Below are positions 44,779 to 53,053 of a stretch of 64,000 nucleotides of DNA, one piece after another. The stretch spans positions 620,001-684,000 of the forward strand of contig CAWIZE010000001.1 in the NCBI GenBank assembly GCA_963840545.1. Reading direction: 5' to 3'. Below the pieces are notes generated by a model that saw only the letters and a program-made list of their open reading frames with translations, was not told the DNA's origin and did not search any database. Position 1 is the first letter of the stretch, and each line of letters starts with the position of its first letter. A program made the position numbers and the translations under genes. This stretch comes from JAKAWQ01 sp963840545. GTDB lineage: Bacteria > Pseudomonadota > Alphaproteobacteria > Acetobacterales > Acetobacteraceae.

Positions 44779-45495
44779 TCAAATAAGCCAGCGCACCAGG
44801 AGCGGCACCATCACCGCGGTGATCAGGCCGTTCAGTCCGATCGCGAGGCCGCCGAAGGCGCCCGCGGTTTCGCTCTCGAGCAGGAGTCGCGCCGTGGCTA
44901 TTCCGTGTGCGGCGGTGCCGCCGGCCAATCCTTGCGCGCGGCGGTCGCGGATGCGGAGCAGGCGGAACAGCGGCGGGGCGAGCACACTGCCGATAATGCC
45001 GGTGAGGAGCACGAAGATCGCGGTGAGCGCGGGCAGGCCGCCGAGGTCCTGCGAGATCCCCATGGCGATCGGCGTGGTGACGGATTTCGGCGCGATCGAG
45101 ATCACCACCGCGCGCGGCGCGCCGAGCGCCTCGACGATGAGCATCGCCGAGACCGCGGCGGTGATCGAGCCCGCGACGATGGAGAGAAGGATGGGAAGAA
45201 AATTCCGGCGCATCGTCGCGAGATTGGCGTGCATCGGCACGGCGAGCGCGACGGTCGCCGGTCCGAGCAGGAACTCCACATATTGCCCGCCGTTGAAGTA
45301 GCTGCGGTAGGACGTGCCGGTGGCGATCAGGGCGAGCACCAGCAGCGCGATCGCCAGCATGATCGGATTGGACCAGGAGGCGTGGCCGGTGCGTTCGTCG
45401 AGCCAGGTTGCCGCCTGCCAGGCGAGGAGGGTTGCGGTGAGGCCGAGCAGCGGCCCGCTCTGCAGATAGACCCAGGCGTGATAGAGGCCTTGCAT
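44779..45495 (-). CDS. LrgB/CidB-family membrane protein
   Basis: A 238-residue integral membrane protein of the LrgB family: LLGLTATLLAWQAATWL, EFLLGPATVALAVPMHANLA, the strongly conserved VVISIAPKSVTTPIAMGISQ region and GLNGLITAVMVPLLVRWL. LrgB with LrgA modulates murein hydrolase activity and in some bacteria exports small acids such as pyruvate. Its ATG overlaps the lrgA stop by one base (TGATG). The gene ends next to the mosaic repeat. Confidence 0.92.
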   Translation of the reverse strand: MQGLYHAWVYLQSGPLLGLTATLLAWQAATWLDERTGHASWSNPIMLAIALLVLALIATGTSYRSYFNGGQYVEFLLGPATVALAVPMHANLATMRRNFLPILLSIVAGSITAAVSAMLIVEALGAPRAVVISIAPKSVTTPIAMGISQDLGGLPALTAIFVLLTGIIGSVLAPPLFRLLRIRDRRAQGLAGGTAAHGIATARLLLESETAGAFGGLAIGLNGLITAVMVPLLVRWLI

Positions 45496-45836
45496 CAGCG
45501 TTCCCCCTTGAGCAGGAGCTGCATGCCGAGCCCGGTGACGGCGAGTGCCAGCAGCGTCGAGACCGGCAGGGCGACGGCGATCGCGAAGGCGTTGGCGCGA
45601 AGCACGCCGAGCTCGTTCACGACGGCGACGCCGGCCGGCACGAAGAGCAGGCCGAGATGGCGGAGCAGTCCCTGCGCGGTCGTATTGAGGGTCGGGTCCG
45701 GGCCGCGGCGGAGCGCGAGCAGGGCCAGCAGCAGGATGAGGCCGAAGACCGGGCCGGGGATGGGGAGGGCGGCGGCGCGGGCGATGACGGTTCCCAGGAG
45801 TTGGCAAATCAGCAGCAAGGTCAAGGCCTTGACCAT
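45495..45836 (-). CDS. CidA/LrgA-family membrane protein
   Basis: A 113-residue four-helix protein: ALTLLLICQLLGTVIARAAA, LPIPGPVFGLILLLALL (the conserved P-G-P-V/M-G-L motif) and LLFVPAGVAVVNELGVL. Holin-like partner of LrgB. First gene of the lrgA-lrgB pair; divergent from dapB by 93 bp. Confidence 0.93.
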   Translation of the reverse strand: MVKALTLLLICQLLGTVIARAAALPIPGPVFGLILLLALLALRRGPDPTLNTTAQGLLRHLGLLFVPAGVAVVNELGVLRANAFAIAVALPVSTLLALAVTGLGMQLLLKGER

Positions 45837-45929
45837 GGGTCGCTCCTCGTTTCGCCGGCGAAAATACGCCCGCGCCCAGCATTGCCGCCGCCGCCGCGGC
45901 TGTCCAGGATGGACAGAATGGGGGTCGGC

Positions 45930-46671
45930 ATGGCATTAAGGATCGGAATTGCCGGGATCACGGGCCGGATGGGACGTCTGCTGACCGAGGAGGTCGGTGC
46001 GGCGGGCATCGTGCTGAGCGGGGGAATTCGGAAGCACCGGCGATATCGCCGAACTCGCCGCGCTCTCGGACGTGGTGATCGATTTCACCCATGCCGGCGC
46101 GGCCAGGAGGCATGCGCGGGCGCTGGCGGAGGCCGCGGTCGGCTGGGTGCTCGGAACCTCCGGCCTCCAGGCCGCGGACGAGGCCGCGGTGGCGGCGGCG
46201 GCGAGACGAATTCCAGTGGTTTATGCGGCGAACTTCTCGCCGGGCATGACCCTGATGCTGGGGCTCGCGGAAGCGATGGCGGGAGCGCTGCCGGCGAGCG
46301 GATACGACGCCGAAATCCTCGAGATGCATCACCGCCAGAAGCTGGACGCCCCGTCAGGCACGGCGATCGGGCTCGGCCGCGCGGTCGCCAAGGGGCGGGG
46401 CGTCGCGCTCGAGCCTTTGATGCGAAGCGGGCGGCACGGCGATGTCGGGCCGCGGGCGGATGGAGAGATCGGATTCGCGAGCCTGCGCGGCGGCCAGGTG
46501 GTGGGCGAGCACACGCTGCTCTTCGCCGGCGCGGGCGAGCAGATCGCGCTCACGCACCGCGCCTTCGACCGCCGGATCTATGCCAGCGGGGCGGTGCGCG
46601 CGGCGCTGTGGCTGGCCGGCCGGCCGGCCGGGCTCTATTCGATGCGTGACGTGATCGGGATCGGACCTTGA
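45930..46671 (+). pseudogene. dapB: 4-hydroxy-tetrahydrodipicolinate reductase, frameshifted
   Basis: DapB makes tetrahydrodipicolinate for lysine and diaminopimelate, which Gram-negative cell walls need. The first frame has the NAD(P)-binding start RIGIAGITGRMGRLLTEEV and reaches LSGGI. An apparent extra A in CGGAAGCACC (about 46032) then shifts the frame, and STGDIAELAALSDVVIDF, WVLGTSGL, NFSPGMTLML, EMHHRQKLDAPSGTA (the conserved catalytic loop) and GRHGDVG continue to 46671. The rest is intact. Length is 3n+1. Its disruption in a free-living bacterium would be lethal, so a sequence error is more likely than real loss. Confidence 0.88.
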
Positions 46672-46735
46672 CCCTACCGTAGGTTTCCTCCATTGACCGG
46701 GCGCGACAAAAGGGCCGCGACAAGAGGAAAGATCC

Positions 46736-47923
46736 ATGCGCGACAAGGGCGATTTCCTGTTCACCTCCGAATCCGTGTCGGAGGGCCATCCCGACAAGGT
46801 TGCCGACCGCATCAGCGACACCGTTCTCGACGCCTTCCTCACCGCCGACCCTTACGCGCGCGTCGCCTGCGAGACGCTGGTCACGACCAACCGCATCGTG
46901 CTCGCCGGCGAGACCCGCGGGCCGGACACGGTGACGCACGAGTACCTCACCCATCTCGCGCGGATGGCGGTGCACGACATCGGCTACGACCAGGACGGGT
47001 TCTCGTGGAAGGACGCCGTCGTCTGCTGCCACCTGCACTCGCAGTCCACGGACATCGCCCTTGGCGTCGATGCCAGCGGCAACAAGGACGAGGGCGCGGG
47101 CGACCAGGGCATCATGTTCGGCTATGCCTGCACCGAGACCGAGACGCTGATGCCGGCGCCGATCCATTACGCGCATCTCATCCTGCGCCGGATCAGCGAG
47201 ATGCGGCGCAACCGCGATCTCGGGGTGGCCGGGCTGCGGCCGGACGCGAAGAGCCAGGTGACGCTGCGCTATGTCGACGGCATCCCGGTGGAGGCGACCT
47301 CGATCGTCGTCTCGATCCAGCACGTGGAAGGTCTCGAGCAGAGCGAGATCAAGCAGATGCTCTGGCCGATCGTCGAGAGCAGCCTGCCGGCCGGCTGGAT
47401 GTGCCCGGAGGCGGGCTTCTATGTCAATCCTACGGGCAAATTCGTGACCGGCGGGCCCGACGGCGATTGCGGGCTGACCGGGCGCAAGATCATCGTCGAT
47501 ACCTATGGCGGCGCGGCGCCGCATGGCGGCGGGGCGTTCAGCGGCAAGGACCCGAGCAAGGTCGACCGCTCGGCGGCCTATGCGTGCCGGTATCTCGCGA
47601 AGAACGTCGTCGCCGCCGGGCTCGCCGAGCGCTGCACGATCCAGATCTCCTATGCGATCGGGATCTCACAGCCGCTCTCGGTCTATGTCGATCTGCAGGA
47701 CACCGGGCGGGACGTGGAGGAGGCGAAGCTCGAGCAGGTGTTGCGGGAGCTGATGAACCTCTCGCCGCGCGGCATCCGCGAGCATCTGCGTCTCAACCGG
47801 CCGATCTACGCGCCGACCTCGGCCTTCGGCCATTTCGGCCGCGAGCCCGACGAGGAGCGCGGTCTTTTCACCTGGGAGCGGACCGATCTGGCGCCGGCGC
47901 TGGCGGCGGCGTTCGGGAGGTGA
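46736..47923 (+). CDS. metK: S-adenosylmethionine synthetase
   Basis: A 395-residue MetK that makes SAM from methionine and ATP: FTSESVSEGHPDKVADRISD, GAGDQGIMFGYA, the P-loop-like GGAAPHGGGAFSGKDPSKVD and RSAAYACRYLAKNVVAAGL. Length is normal. AAGAGGAAAG precedes the ATG. It lies 64 bp after dapB; I see no SAM riboswitch in that short gap. Confidence 0.97.
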   Translation: MRDKGDFLFTSESVSEGHPDKVADRISDTVLDAFLTADPYARVACETLVTTNRIVLAGETRGPDTVTHEYLTHLARMAVHDIGYDQDGFSWKDAVVCCHLHSQSTDIALGVDASGNKDEGAGDQGIMFGYACTETETLMPAPIHYAHLILRRISEMRRNRDLGVAGLRPDAKSQVTLRYVDGIPVEATSIVVSIQHVEGLEQSEIKQMLWPIVESSLPAGWMCPEAGFYVNPTGKFVTGGPDGDCGLTGRKIIVDTYGGAAPHGGGAFSGKDPSKVDRSAAYACRYLAKNVVAAGLAERCTIQISYAIGISQPLSVYVDLQDTGRDVEEAKLEQVLRELMNLSPRGIREHLRLNRPIYAPTSAFGHFGREPDEERGLFTWERTDLAPALAAAFGR

Positions 47924-47967
47924 GCGCGGGGCGGCGATCCGGAGCAACCCGGACGACGCCCCCTACG

Positions 47968-48135
47968 GTGCCATTTGAGTTCGGCCCATTTGAGTTCGGC
48001 CCATTTGAGTTCGGTGATGTCGTGCTTGTCCCGTTCCCCCTCACCGGCCGGGCCTCAGCGAAGCAGCTTCGCCGTCATCGTCGGCGATCCCGCCGATGAC
48101 CGGGTCAAGCCGGATGTCGGTGGTGTCTCGGTTTG
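47968..48135 (+). pseudogene. MazF/PemK-type toxin remnant with tandem-repeated start
   Basis: FEFGDVVLVPFPLTGRASAKQ matches the N-terminal strands of MazF-type mRNA interferases (FGDVVLVPFPFTD...KRPAVVV), then the frame is lost; a shift by one gives FAVIVGDPADDRVKPDV and a stop at 48135. The start is distorted by a 15-bp unit repeated three times (47971-48015), so the frame reads FEFGPFEFGPFEFGD. No antitoxin gene is seen before it. Most of the toxin is absent. Confidence 0.55.
47971..48015 (+). repeat. three tandem 15-bp repeats
   Basis: CCATTTGAGTTCGGC occurs at 47971, 47986 and, with a final T, at 48001. It lies exactly at the start of the MazF-like remnant and multiplies its first five codons. 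Confidence 0.9.
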
Positions 48136-48206
48136 ACATTTGACGGTTGTTCGACTCCCGCGCGGCAAGCCTCCATGGTTACCGGCAAGGACGCCGGGTT
48201 TTGCCG

Positions 48207-48323
48207 ATGTCGGACGAGTTTGCGATGCGCGATCTCTTCGACCGCCGGGAGCGGGTTTGGCATGACGGCGCGTTCGACCTGATGCCAAGCTGGGTCGCGG
48301 AAAGCTACGTCCGACATGATGAA
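48207..48323 (+). pseudogene. NTF2/SnoaL-like protein fragment cut by an IS
   Basis: From ATG 48207: SDEFAMRDLFDRRERVWHDG, AFDLMPSWVAESYVRHDEG. This looks like the first 40 residues of a SnoaL-like polyketide cyclase/NTF2-fold protein. The similarity stops where insertion sequence DNA begins at about 48323; the remaining ~90 residues are missing. Confidence 0.6.
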
Positions 48324-48534
48324 GGGGCGAGCGGGCGAGATCGGCTCTTATCGCTGCCAGCCGATCGGCATCCGAGAGCGCGGGCTTCGGACCGCGCCGA
48401 TCGGCTGTCCTTGCCGGGCGCCGTTGTGTCGAACGCCACGCGTAGAAGGACGAGTGCGACACCCCGAACACCGCGCAGGTCCGTTCGACACCATAGGTGC
48501 GGCCGGTCGCCGGGGAGATCGCGGCGGCCGTCAC
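48324..48534 (-). pseudogene. IS3-family transposase OrfB, N-terminal fragment
   Basis: On the minus strand from 48534: AAISPATGRTYGVERTCAVF, GVSHSSFYAWRS, then KPALSDADRLAAIRADLARS, the usual start of IS3 OrfB before the integrase core. It breaks off after about 70 residues at the NTF2-like fragment; the rve domain with its DDE residues is absent. OrfA ends four bases overlapping its start (GTGA). Confidence 0.75.
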
Positions 48535-48956
48535 CGCGACCTCCGACGGACCAAAGGGCCGGAATGACCGATCCGCACGCGGAGCAGCTCGTTCTCCATC
48601 GAAAGTTCGCCGATCCGGTGCATGGCGGCGGCCAGTTCTGTGTTCTCGCTGTCGGTCTCACGCTCCTTCAGCGCCGCGTCGATCGCCGCTTGGGCCCGTT
48701 CGCGCCAGCGTTCCAGCCGATACAGCGGCACGCCGAGCTCCCGGGAGAGCAGCTCGGCCGGCTCGCCACGCATCAACCTCAACACCACCTCACGCTTGCG
48801 CGCGACGCTCCAGCGCTGACCAGGGGCCAACGGTCCCGTCACCGGCATCGGCTCCGCGGCCCGGCCTGTGGATAGCATGGACGGGCTACGCCCGCCCTCG
48901 CTTTCCACAGGCCCATCAACCGGCGCCCTCACATTCGCTTCCTTGATCAAAGCCAT
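48531..48956 (-). CDS. IS3-family transposase OrfA
   Basis: A 141-residue OrfA: WSVARKREVVLRLMRGEPAE, LLSRELGVPLYRLERWRERA (helix-turn-helix) and a leucine-zipper-like C terminus, ELAAAMHRIGELSMENELLR. It gives sequence-specific binding to the IS ends. Complete, but with OrfB truncated no transposase can form. A ~40-residue N-terminal extension is uncertain. Confidence 0.8.
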   Translation of the reverse strand: MALIKEANVRAPVDGPVESEGGRSPSMLSTGRAAEPMPVTGPLAPGQRWSVARKREVVLRLMRGEPAELLSRELGVPLYRLERWRERAQAAIDAALKERETDSENTELAAAMHRIGELSMENELLRVRIGHSGPLVRRRSR

Positions 48957-49105
48957 TCCTCTGCTCCCTCTTCTCTCGACAATACCGTGTCCAGAGAAAT
49001 CGGGGGCAGCTCACCCGGAAGCGGATGGCGCCGTTCCAACGGCCTGATGACAGCACGGTGGAGGAGCGTACCCGCCCCTAGGCCAGACTGCTGGAGCAAT
49101 CCGGA

Positions 49106-49861
49106 TTGCCTGTCGCCTATTTGAGCGGCTACTGCGTCTCGGCGACGCAGCTTGGATTGCCCGATGTCGGCTACCTCACCATGACGGAGATGCTGGCTGC
49201 GGCGCGCCAGGTGAGCGGCGCGGTCGGCGTTCCCATCATCGCCGACGGTGACGACGGCTACGGCAATCACCTCAATGCCGCCAGGCTGGTGCGCGAGCTT
49301 GAACGGCTCGGCATCTCCGGCGTCCAGATCGAGGACCAGGCTTCGCCCAAGCGCTGCGGCCACATGGCGGGCAAGCGCGTCATCCAAACCGGAAAAATGC
49401 TCGACAAGATCAAGGCGGCGGCGGATGCGCGGCAGGACGAGGATTTCGTCATCATCACGCGCACCGATGCGATTGCTGTCATGGGGTTTGCCGAGGCTCT
49501 GGCGCGGGCAGCGGCGTACGAGGAAGCGGGCGCCGACGCGGTCTTCGTCGAGGCGCCGGAGTTGATGGCACAGCTGGTCGAAATCGCTCGGACCATCCGC
49601 GCGCCAAAAGTCTTCAACTGGGCCTATGGAGGCCGTTCGCCGACGCCGGACGCCGCCAGCATCGAGCGGCTCGGCTATCGGTTCCTGCTGCTTCCCGACG
49701 TGGTCTTTGCCGTCGCCAGGACGCTTTCGGAACTCTACGCGGAGGTCCGCGCCAGAGGCACTTATGCGGGCCTCGCGGACAGGATGGCGACGTTCGAGCA
49801 GTTCAATCGCTTGATTGGCTTGGACGAGGTGGCCGGGCTGGACCGCAGGTTCGGGGAATGA
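49106..49861 (+). CDS. isocitrate lyase/PEP mutase family protein, start probably lost
   Basis: A PEP-mutase-superfamily barrel: AYLSGYCVSATQLGLPDVGY, IIADGDDGYGN (metal ligands), VQIEDQASPKRCGHM, IITRTDAIA and VFVEAP, all typical of the oxaloacetate decarboxylase/2-methylisocitrate lyase-like group. The frame can begin at TTG 49106, but in-frame homology reads back through ARLLEQSG to a TAG at about 49081-49083. The usual first ~25 residues (with PGVYDALSA) are missing. IS3 remnant DNA ends about 90 bp upstream. It is either a 5'-truncated pseudogene or a shortened protein. Confidence 0.75.
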   Translation: MPVAYLSGYCVSATQLGLPDVGYLTMTEMLAAARQVSGAVGVPIIADGDDGYGNHLNAARLVRELERLGISGVQIEDQASPKRCGHMAGKRVIQTGKMLDKIKAAADARQDEDFVIITRTDAIAVMGFAEALARAAAYEEAGADAVFVEAPELMAQLVEIARTIRAPKVFNWAYGGRSPTPDAASIERLGYRFLLLPDVVFAVARTLSELYAEVRARGTYAGLADRMATFEQFNRLIGLDEVAGLDRRFGE

Positions 49862-50071
49862 ACGGCCTTCCTGCGCTTCGGTGGGTCCTCGCCGAGCTCT
49901 GGGGCGGAATGGATCACCGGATCGACTGAAGAGCCCCGGCCCCCCCCGTGGCCGGCCTGCGGCACCTTCTCCCCCGCGGGCGGCCGCGCCGCAGGCGGAG
50001 ATTCCCGCGCCGTCGCCGCCCGGCGTGCGATAGGTGTTGGTCAAGACTGTCCGGGCAGGGGCCGATCGTTC

Positions 50072-50803
50072 ATGACCGTTGATTCTTGCGGCGGGACAGC
50101 AGGGTGGCGGCTGCGGCCGCCGCCCGCGCGGCTCTATGGGCGGAGGGGCGGGCATAGGCTCAGGGCGCGGCAGAGTCTGCTCGTCGAGACGGTGCTGCCG
50201 CGGCTGCGATTCGCGATCGGGGACGCGGCGGAGCCGGGGGCGGCGTTCGCGCCACGGGCGGAAAGGGTTTGGCTGGAGGTCGGGTTCGGGGCCGGCGAGC
50301 ACGCGCTGGCGGTGATCGGCGCGAAGGGAGTGGGGCTCATCGCGTGCGAGGTGTTCGAGAACGGTGTCGCCTCGCTGCTCTCGGCGCTGGTGCCGGAGGG
50401 GGAAGAGGAGTCCCCTCCCCTGCCCGGCAATTTGCGGCTTTGGACCGCGGATGCGCGGGCGCTGATCCGGGCGCTGCCGGACGCGTCTGTCGAGCGGTTT
50501 TTTCTCCTTTTTCCCGACCCCTGGCCGAAGGCGCGGCACGCCAAGCGGCGCTTCCTTCATCCGCACTTTTTGCCCCAGATCGCGAGGGTCATGGCGCAAG
50601 GGGGGGAATTGAGGATTGCGACCGATGACCCGGTGCTCCAGGAATGGACCGCGGAGGTGCTGGCGGGGCAGTCTTTCTTCCATGTCCCGGCGCCGGCGGC
50701 CGAGCGGCCGGAAGGCTGGCCGGCGACCCGCTACGAGGCGAAGGCGCTCGCGGCCGGGCGGCGGGCGCTCTATTGGCGGCTGGTCCGGCGGGGCGAGAAG
50801 TAG
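50072..50803 (+). CDS. trmB: tRNA (guanine-N7-)-methyltransferase TrmB
   Basis: A 243-residue enzyme that makes m7G46 in tRNA: LYGRRGGHRLRARQSLLVET, motif I LEVGFGAGEHAL, FLLFPDPWPKARHAKRRFL (the catalytic DPWPKxRHxKRR) and IATDDPVLQEWTAEVL. Start at ATG 50072. It lies just upstream of the rimP-nusA operon. Confidence 0.95.
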   Translation: MTVDSCGGTAGWRLRPPPARLYGRRGGHRLRARQSLLVETVLPRLRFAIGDAAEPGAAFAPRAERVWLEVGFGAGEHALAVIGAKGVGLIACEVFENGVASLLSALVPEGEEESPPLPGNLRLWTADARALIRALPDASVERFFLLFPDPWPKARHAKRRFLHPHFLPQIARVMAQGGELRIATDDPVLQEWTAEVLAGQSFFHVPAPAAERPEGWPATRYEAKALAAGRRALYWRLVRRGEK

Positions 50804-50879
50804 GCGCCGGCTTCTTGCAATCGCCGGACGGCGGGGCTATCTGCGGGGTCGGAAAAAAATTCTCCGCTGACGGACGGGG

Positions 50880-50909
50880 GGTGGCCTTCACGGGCCGCCT
50901 TTTTTGTTT
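50880..50909 (+). terminator. intrinsic terminator/attenuator just before rimP
   Basis: GGTGGCC (50880-50886), loop TTCACG, GGCCGCC (50893-50899), then six T and GTTT. It is a seven-pair stem with one U-G pair followed by a U-run, a standard intrinsic terminator. It lies between trmB and the rimP start and could end trmB transcripts or attenuate the rimP-nusA operon. Confidence 0.75.
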
Positions 50910-51429
50910 GGTCGATCGCGCACCAGTCTCCTCGGCCCCGGATGCCCGGCTCGCCGAACTCGTTTCTCCCACGCTCGCGGCGATGGGCTACGAGCTGGTG
51001 CGCGTCGCAACCACGGGAGGAACGCGGCCGACGGTGCAAGTCATGGCCGAGCGCAGCGACGGGCAGGCGATGGCGATCGAGGATTGCACGGCGATCAGCC
51101 GCGCCCTCGGCGCCGTGCTCGATGTCGCCGACCCGCTGCCGGGCGCCTGGCAGCTCGAGGTCAGCTCGCCCGGGATCGACCGGCCGCTGACCCGGGCGAA
51201 GGACTGGAACCGCTTCGCCGGCCATCTGGCCCGGGTCGAGCTTGCCGAGCCGATCGACGGCCGGCGGCGGCTGAGCGGCATCGTGCTCGGGGCGGACGAC
51301 GAGGCGGCAAGGCTCCGACTCGAGGACGGCACCGAGGCGGTGCTGAAGCTGGGAGCGATCCGCCGGGCGCGGCTGGTTCTCACCGCGGCGCTGATCGCCG
51401 CGTCGGCACCCGCGAAATTGAGCAACTGA
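50908..51429 (+). CDS. rimP: ribosome maturation factor RimP
   Basis: A 173-residue RimP, needed for 30S assembly: VSPTLAAMGYELVRVATTGG, TVQVMAERSDGQAMAIEDCT and the conserved WQLEVSSPGIDRPLTRAKDW. The TTG at 50908 is the best start near the family's usual N terminus; an in-frame GTG at 50881 lies inside the terminator hairpin. It is 11 bp before nusA and heads the operon. Confidence 0.9.
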   Translation: MVDRAPVSSAPDARLAELVSPTLAAMGYELVRVATTGGTRPTVQVMAERSDGQAMAIEDCTAISRALGAVLDVADPLPGAWQLEVSSPGIDRPLTRAKDWNRFAGHLARVELAEPIDGRRRLSGIVLGADDEAARLRLEDGTEAVLKLGAIRRARLVLTAALIAASAPAKLSN

Positions 51430-51440
51430 GAGGACATCCC

Positions 51441-52994
51441 ATGGATACCGCGATCGCCCGCCCCGACATCCTGCTGGTGGCCGATGCCGTCGCGCGCGAA
51501 AAGTCGATCGACCGCGAGGAGGTGATCGCCACCCTCGAGAGCGCGATCCAGAAGGCCGGGCGCGCCAAATACGGGCACGAGAAGGACATCCGCGCCACCA
51601 TCGACCGCAAGACCGGCGATGTGCGGCTGTCGCGCTGGAGCGAGGTGGTCGAGGCGGTCGAGAACGAGGAGACGCAGATCCCGCTCTCGCTGGCGCGCAA
51701 GCTCCAGCCCGAGATCGCGCTCGGCGAGCACATCATCGATCCGCTGCCGCCGATCGATTTCGGGCGCATCGCCGCCCAGACCGCCAAGCAGGTGATCGTG
51801 CAGGGGGTGCGCGACATCGAGCGCAAGCGCCAGTACGAGGAATACAAGGACCGGGTCGGCGAGATCGTCAACGGCGTCGTCAAGCGCACCGAGTACGGCA
51901 ACCTGATGGTCGATCTCGGCCGCGCCGAGGCGCTCCTGCGCCGCGACGAGCTGATCCCGCGCGAGAGTTTTCGCAACGGCGACCGCGTCCGCGCCTATAT
52001 CTACGACGTGCGCGCCGAGCCGCGGGGCCCGCAGCTTTTCCTCTCGCGCACGCATCCCGGCTTCCTCGCCAAGCTCTTCGCTCAGGAGGTGCCGGAGATC
52101 TATGACGGCATCATCGAGATCAAGGCGGTCGCGCGCGACCCCGGCTCGCGGGCGAAGATGGCGGTGATCAGCCGCGATTCCTCGATCGACCCGGTCGGCG
52201 CCTGCGTCGGCATGCGCGGCTCGCGCGTCCAGGCGGTGGTGGCCGAGCTGCAGGGCGAGAAGATCGACATCATTCCCTGGAGCCCGCAGGCGGCGACCTT
52301 CGTCGTCAATGCGCTGGCCCCGGCGGAGGTGACCAAGGTGGTGATGGACGAGGAGGCCGGCCGGGTCGAGGTGGTGGTGCCGGACGACCAGCTTTCGCTC
52401 GCCATCGGCAGGCGGGGGCAGAACGTGCGCCTGGCGAGCCAGCTCACGCGGTGGGATATCGACATCATGACCGAGGCCGAGGAGAGCGAGCGGCGGCAGG
52501 AAGAATTCCGCCGGCGGACGGGGCTTTTCGTCGATGCGCTCGATGTCGACGACGTGATCGCGGGGCTGCTGGTGACCGAAGGGTTCGGCTCGGTCGAGGA
52601 GCTGGCGCTGACGCCGCCCGACGAGCTCGCCGCGATCGAAGGGTTCGACGAGCAGATCGCGGGCGAGCTGATCCGCCGCGCCGAGGCCTATCGGGTGCGC
52701 CACGAGGCCGAGTTGGGCGAGCGGCGGCGCGAGCTCGGCGTCGCCGACGAGGTGGCGGCGATCGAGGGCCTGACGCCGGCGATGCTGGTGGCACTCGGCG
52801 AGAAGGAGGTGCGGACGCTCGACGAGCTCGCCGACCTCGCCTCCGACGAGCTGATCGAGATCGTGGGGGCCGAGGCGCTCGACGAGCCGACGGCGAATGC
52901 GATCATCATGGCCGCGCGCGCGCACTGGTTCGCCGATGAGGCGGATGCGGGGGCGGCGCAGTCCGCGGCGGGGCAGGAGGCGCATCACGGCTGA
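51441..52994 (+). CDS. nusA: transcription termination/antitermination factor NusA
   Basis: A 517-residue NusA: N-terminal polymerase-binding part (REKSIDREEVIATLESAIQK), S1 domain near 130-200 (GEIVNGVVKRTEYGNLMVDL), two KH domains (DPVGACVGMRGSRVQAVVAE; DDQLSLAIGRRGQNVRLAS) and C-terminal acidic helix-hairpin-helix repeats (GLLVTEGFGSVEELAL; LTPAMLVALGEKEVRTLDEL). Controls pausing, termination and antitermination. ATG at 51441 with AGAGGAC upstream. Confidence 0.97.
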   Translation: MDTAIARPDILLVADAVAREKSIDREEVIATLESAIQKAGRAKYGHEKDIRATIDRKTGDVRLSRWSEVVEAVENEETQIPLSLARKLQPEIALGEHIIDPLPPIDFGRIAAQTAKQVIVQGVRDIERKRQYEEYKDRVGEIVNGVVKRTEYGNLMVDLGRAEALLRRDELIPRESFRNGDRVRAYIYDVRAEPRGPQLFLSRTHPGFLAKLFAQEVPEIYDGIIEIKAVARDPGSRAKMAVISRDSSIDPVGACVGMRGSRVQAVVAELQGEKIDIIPWSPQAATFVVNALAPAEVTKVVMDEEAGRVEVVVPDDQLSLAIGRRGQNVRLASQLTRWDIDIMTEAEESERRQEEFRRRTGLFVDALDVDDVIAGLLVTEGFGSVEELALTPPDELAAIEGFDEQIAGELIRRAEAYRVRHEAELGERRRELGVADEVAAIEGLTPAMLVALGEKEVRTLDELADLASDELIEIVGAEALDEPTANAIIMAARAHWFADEADAGAAQSAAGQEAHHG

Positions 52995-53053
52995 GCCCTT
53001 GGCCACCACCCCCGGCCTCCCCGCAAGCGGCCGGCGCGCCGGACGGGCGGGGG

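Larger units (their letters stand above)
48324..49013 (-). mobile_element. IS3-family element, right part deleted
   Basis: The left end on the minus strand has the terminal TGAGCTGCCCCCGATTTCTC (from 49013 down), starting with TG as IS3 elements do, followed by OrfA and the first part of OrfB. The other half and its inverted repeat are gone, so this element cannot move. It separates an NTF2-like fragment from a PEP-mutase-family gene with a damaged start. Confidence 0.75.

Noticed and set aside
46672..46735. SAM riboswitch before metK
   Set aside because: The gap is only 64 bp and shows no SAM-I, SAM-II or SAM-V pattern I can see.
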